Below, one piece after another: positions 61,315 to 64,000 of a stretch of 64,000 nucleotides of DNA (positions are counted from its first letter, which is position 1; every line of letters begins with the position of its first letter). The notes under the pieces were generated by a model. That model was not told the DNA's origin, ran no database searches, and worked only from the letters and a program-made list of their open reading frames with translations. Source of the DNA: CAVVMA01 sp963788205 (GTDB lineage Bacteria > Desulfobacterota > Binatia > Binatales > Binataceae); the NCBI GenBank assembly GCA_963788205.1, contig CAWBGG010000002.1, forward strand, positions 992,001 through 1,056,000. Direction: 5' to 3'. The translations under genes and the position numbers were made by a program.

Positions 61315-62671
61315 CTTGATAATTGACCAGAGCGATAAAGAGATCGGAAACGTTGGTGCCGGTCGCGCCGGTCACGAGCAAGTCGCCCGTGGACTCGAAC
61401 ACCCGATACGAGTCGTTGCGCCGAAGCGCTGCTTCGGGATCGACACCCGCCGCGGCGGCGCGCACGCCAGTGTCGGGCGCCGCGAACGCGCCGGCGGCGT
61501 CGGTCGGGCCGTCGATACCGTCAGTACCGGCGAACAGGGCCGCGATTTTCCGGTCGGCGCCGATTCGCGCCAGCTCGAGCGCCAGCGCAAGGGCGCATTG
61601 CTGGGCGCGCCCTCCCCTGCCGCCGCCCGCGACCGTGACCACCGGCTCGCCGCCCGCCAGCACGCACAGCCGCTGCTCTGTGATCGCGCAGAGATGACCG
61701 GCGAGGGTGCGGCCGAGGTCGTTGGCCTCGCCGCGCAGCTCACGCCATCGATCGACGCTGTAGCCCATCGCACGTGCGGCGCTCGCGGCGCCGTCGAGCG
61801 CGATCGCATTGTCGCCGGCGATCACGTTTAACACGCGCGAGAGCACGGGATCGCCGGGCTTGACGGTCTCGGCGATTTCGCCGGCGTTGCCGGCCTCCAG
61901 ATGCTTGCGGATGGGTTCGGGAGTTTTTCCCCACACGCCTTGATGGCGTTTCAGCACCGATATCGCCTCGGCGTATGTGGTGGGATCGGCGGCGGTGAGC
62001 CCCGAACCGATAGTTGCGGGATCGTTGCCGGAAACATCCGAGATGATCAGGCTCAGCACCTGCGCGCCGGGCGCGCCTGGCAACCTTGGATTGATAGCGC
62101 GCAGCAAGTTCCCGCCCTTGATGGACGAGAGATGCTTTCGCACCAGGTTAAATTCACGAATCGAAGCGCCGGCGCGCAGCAACGCCGAGGTCACCGCGAC
62201 TTTGTCGGCGAGCGAGATCGATGGGGCAGGCATCGCGAGCATCGCGGAAGCACCGCCGCTGATCGCAACGATCAGAAGATCGCCCGCGCTCAGCCGCCCA
62301 CACAGATCAAGTGCGGTGCGCGCGGCCCGCACGGAAGATGAATCGGGAATCGGATGGGCCGCCTCGAGGAATTCGATTCTCGATGGCGCCGCCCACGCGG
62401 AATCAGTTCGCGCGCCTTTCGGAATCACCGCGATGCCCCGCTGCAGCTTGGCGCCTAGCGCCCGCTCGAGCGCGGCGGCCATCCCGGCCGCGGCCTTGCC
62501 GACGGCGAGCAGATGGATCGTGCGCGCGTCCGCGATCAGCGCCGGTATGCGCTCGCCGCCGGGAACCGCGCCTGCGAGCGCACGCATGACCAGTTGTTCC
62601 GGCGCTACCGCATCGAGCGCCGCGCGGAAGATCCGCTCGAGGTCAGCGCGCACGCTATCGGGCAGGCTCAT
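61304..62671 (-). CDS. Glycerate 2-kinase (MOFRL/DUF4147 family)
   Basis: 455 residues. Phosphorylates D-glycerate to 2-phosphoglycerate. DUF4147 N-domain: HLLAVGKAAAGMAAALERAL, LLIVAISGGASAMLAMPAPS, EFNLVRKHLSSIKGGNLLRA, VLSLIISDVSGNDPATIGSG. MOFRL C-domain: GGEPVVTVAGGGRGGRAQQC, FAGTDGIDGPTDAAGAFA, NDSYRVFESTGDLLVTGATG and TNVSDLFIALV. Complete. It sits upstream of the dehydrogenase; a role in the serine/glyoxylate or photorespiratory-type salvage is possible (inference). Confidence 0.94.
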   Translation of the reverse strand: MSLPDSVRADLERIFRAALDAVAPEQLVMRALAGAVPGGERIPALIADARTIHLLAVGKAAAGMAAALERALGAKLQRGIAVIPKGARTDSAWAAPSRIEFLEAAHPIPDSSSVRAARTALDLCGRLSAGDLLIVAISGGASAMLAMPAPSISLADKVAVTSALLRAGASIREFNLVRKHLSSIKGGNLLRAINPRLPGAPGAQVLSLIISDVSGNDPATIGSGLTAADPTTYAEAISVLKRHQGVWGKTPEPIRKHLEAGNAGEIAETVKPGDPVLSRVLNVIAGDNAIALDGAASAARAMGYSVDRWRELRGEANDLGRTLAGHLCAITEQRLCVLAGGEPVVTVAGGGRGGRAQQCALALALELARIGADRKIAALFAGTDGIDGPTDAAGAFAAPDTGVRAAAAGVDPEAALRRNDSYRVFESTGDLLVTGATGTNVSDLFIALVNYQDGG

Positions 62672-62731
62672 CGCGCGGGAAGACTCATTGAGATTGTTTG
62701 CCCTGACGGCGTGGATGGCCTGCGCGGGCCA

Positions 62732-63418
62732 CTAGCCGCTGCGGAGCGTCCTGATCTTGCCGCCCGATTCGGCTACCAGCACCAGCTCCGCCATCGCGAC
62801 GAACAGTCCGGTTCCGACCACGCCGGGAATCGCCAGTAATTCACGATCGAGCCGCTCTGGATTCGATATCGGCTTGACACCGCAGTCCGCGATCAGATTG
62901 GCGTTGTCGCTGAAGAACTCGCGTCCGGTTTCATCGACCCGGATTTGCGGCTTGAGCCCCAGCGCCGCGATACGCCGGATGCAAAGCGGAGCTGCGAACG
63001 GCAGGATTTCGACCGGAAGCTTGCCGCGCGCGCCCAGCCGCTTCACGATCTTCTCCGCGCCGACCAGGATTATTCGCCGCCGCGAGAACGCTGCGACCAC
63101 CTTCTCGCGGACCAGTGCCCCACCGTACCCCTTGATCAGATTGAGGCGTGAATCGACCTCGTCGGCGCCGTCGAAGGTGAGGTCGATCCTGGCAACGTCG
63201 GCGAGCGTAACGACTTCGATTCCGACTTCGCTCGCCAGGTTCTCGCTCGCGATGGAGGTCGGCACGCCGCGAATATCGACCCGGCGCTCGCCGAGCGCCC
63301 GGATAAACGCATCGGCCGCGTGTCCCGATCCGAGCCCGATCGTCTGGCCGGGTTTGACGTAGCGCAGCGCGTAGACGCCCAGCGCTGCGAGCTCTGCGGG
63401 AGAAGCTGGCGTGGCCAA
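62732..63418 (-). CDS. rpiA: Ribose-5-phosphate isomerase A
   Basis: 228 residues. Interconverts ribose-5-P and ribulose-5-P. Family motifs: QTIGLGSGHAADAFIRALGE, DLTFDGADEVDSRLNLIKGY, GGALVREKVVAAFSRRRIIL (Lys/Glu active-site region), KLPVEILPFAAPL and IPGVVGTGLFVAMAELVLV. The start is a TTG at 63418, 4 bp after the folE stop. Confidence 0.96.
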   Translation of the reverse strand: MATPASPAELAALGVYALRYVKPGQTIGLGSGHAADAFIRALGERRVDIRGVPTSIASENLASEVGIEVVTLADVARIDLTFDGADEVDSRLNLIKGYGGALVREKVVAAFSRRRIILVGAEKIVKRLGARGKLPVEILPFAAPLCIRRIAALGLKPQIRVDETGREFFSDNANLIADCGVKPISNPERLDRELLAIPGVVGTGLFVAMAELVLVAESGGKIRTLRSG

Positions 63419-63422
63419 GGGC

Positions 63423-64000
63423 CTAGTCCTTGCCAGTGCGCAACAGGTTCATGAACTCCTGGCGCGTTTCGTGATTGGTGCGGAACACGCCGAGCATCGC
63501 CGAAGTCGTGACCCACGAATTCTGCTTCTCCACCCCGCGCATCCGCATGCATAGATGCTCGGCTTCGAGCACCACTGCGACGCCGAGCGGATCGAGCTCC
63601 TCCATGATCGTCTGCGCGATCTGGGTGGTCAGCCGCTCCTGCACCTGTAGGCGGCGCGCGTAAATCTCGACCATCCGGGCCAGCTTGGAGAGCCCGATTA
63701 TGCGCCGCTTGGGAAGATACGCGACGTGCGCCTTGCCCATGAAGGGCAGCATGTGATGCTCGCACAGCGCGTAAAAGTCGAGGTCCTTGCACAGGATCAT
63801 CTCGGAGTAATCTTCTTCAAAGAACGCGTCGTTGATCGCCGACTTCGGATCTTCGCGATAACCGCGCGTCAGGAATTCCAGCGCGCGCGCCACGCGCTCC
63901 GGAGTGCGTTTCAGTCCCGGTCGCTCGGGATCCTCGCCGATATGCCGCAGCAGCACGCGCACCGCATCCTCGACCGAGATCTCGCCGGCCGACGTGTGAT
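63423..64000 (-). CDS. folE: GTP cyclohydrolase I (5' end beyond window)
   Basis: Opens the GTP ring in the first step of tetrahydrofolate (and pterin/queuosine) synthesis. The frame is open to the window edge, so a few N-terminal residues are missing. Motifs: EDPERPGLKRTPERVARALE, the zinc-Cys in YALCEHHMLPFMGKAHVAYL, RRIIGLSKLARMVEIYARRL, RLTTQIAQTIMEELDPLGVA and the second zinc-Cys in EAEHLCMRMRGVEKQNSWV. Complete apart from the extreme start. Linked closely to rpiA. Confidence 0.96.
   Translation of the reverse strand, partial: HTSAGEISVEDAVRVLLRHIGEDPERPGLKRTPERVARALEFLTRGYREDPKSAINDAFFEEDYSEMILCKDLDFYALCEHHMLPFMGKAHVAYLPKRRIIGLSKLARMVEIYARRLQVQERLTTQIAQTIMEELDPLGVAVVLEAEHLCMRMRGVEKQNSWVTTSAMLGVFRTNHETRQEFMNLLRTGKD

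Noticed and set aside
1..64000. tRNA, rRNA or tmRNA genes
   Set aside because: No cloverleaf ends, T-loop GTTCRANNC with matching stems, or rRNA-like sequence were recognised by eye.

Overview
The window is GC-rich chromosomal DNA from an uncultured bacterium. An F420 operon of the cofG-cofH-cofD-cofE type, a wax-ester synthase/DGAT gene, paired GT39 mannosyltransferases, many large secreted repeat proteins and the yceD-rpmF-plsX-fabD order together suggest a Candidatus Binatota (Desulfobacterota_B)-like lineage. This is inference from gene content; no marker was placed on a tree. Five conserved genes or domains are each broken by one surplus base, so some frameshifts may be sequence errors.

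Layout. 0-4.7 kb: tail of a hybrid histidine kinase, a single-domain response regulator, a WS/DGAT gene, a GNAT gene and a 3-methyladenine glycosylase. 4.8-17 kb: a cell-surface glycosylation locus (a secreted NLLRNGDF-family protein and a GT39 membrane glycosyltransferase) broken up by insertions that carry a beta-propeller protein, two beta-helix proteins, a LysR regulator, an IS5 remnant, a TIR-domain protein and a zeta-like toxin. 17-26.3 kb: a GNAT gene, a secreted NHL-type propeller and a giant (about 2,250-residue) Pro-Thr-rich surface protein. 26.4-32.4 kb: a second GT39 locus with two more NLLRNGDF proteins and a 600-residue membrane protein, bracketed by MITE-like inverted-repeat elements. 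32.5-38.6 kb: a 2-oxoacid dehydrogenase operon (E1alpha-E1beta-E2) with an alcohol dehydrogenase, a DUF1028 protein and a GNAT. 38.8-42.1 kb: a two-gene TPR/zinc-ribbon operon of unknown function. 42.5-48.1 kb: the F420 operon, a polyprenyl synthase and a retropepsin-like protease. 48.1-51.7 kb: an island with three unknown genes and 552-bp tandem repeats. 51.7-64 kb: lipid-precursor, DNA-repair, glycerol, cytochrome, isocitrate, glycerate, pentose and folate genes, all on the minus strand.

The most unusual pattern is that three blocks of accessory genes lie exactly between an intact gene and a second, directly repeated copy of that gene's 3' end. The three host genes are the NLLRNGDF gene at 4860-5549, GT39 at 12036-13520 and fabD at 51660-52595. 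Two of these blocks carry genes that look like conflict or defence genes (TIR, zeta-type kinase, a wHTH/HEPN-like trio). No integrase is visible in any of them. This looks like repeated acquisition of cargo at protein-gene 3' ends, with the displaced tail left behind on the far side. How the cargo moved is not shown by the sequence.

Functional links. The GT39 and NLLRNGDF genes recur together at two loci, which suggests a surface-glycan or glycoprotein system. cofG/cofH make the deazaflavin Fo, cofD and cofE turn it into F420, and the prenyl synthase is co-transcribed with them. The E1-E2-ADH operon is tightly packed, so the alcohol dehydrogenase probably works in the same pathway as the dehydrogenase complex. 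No tRNA, rRNA or CRISPR array was seen.
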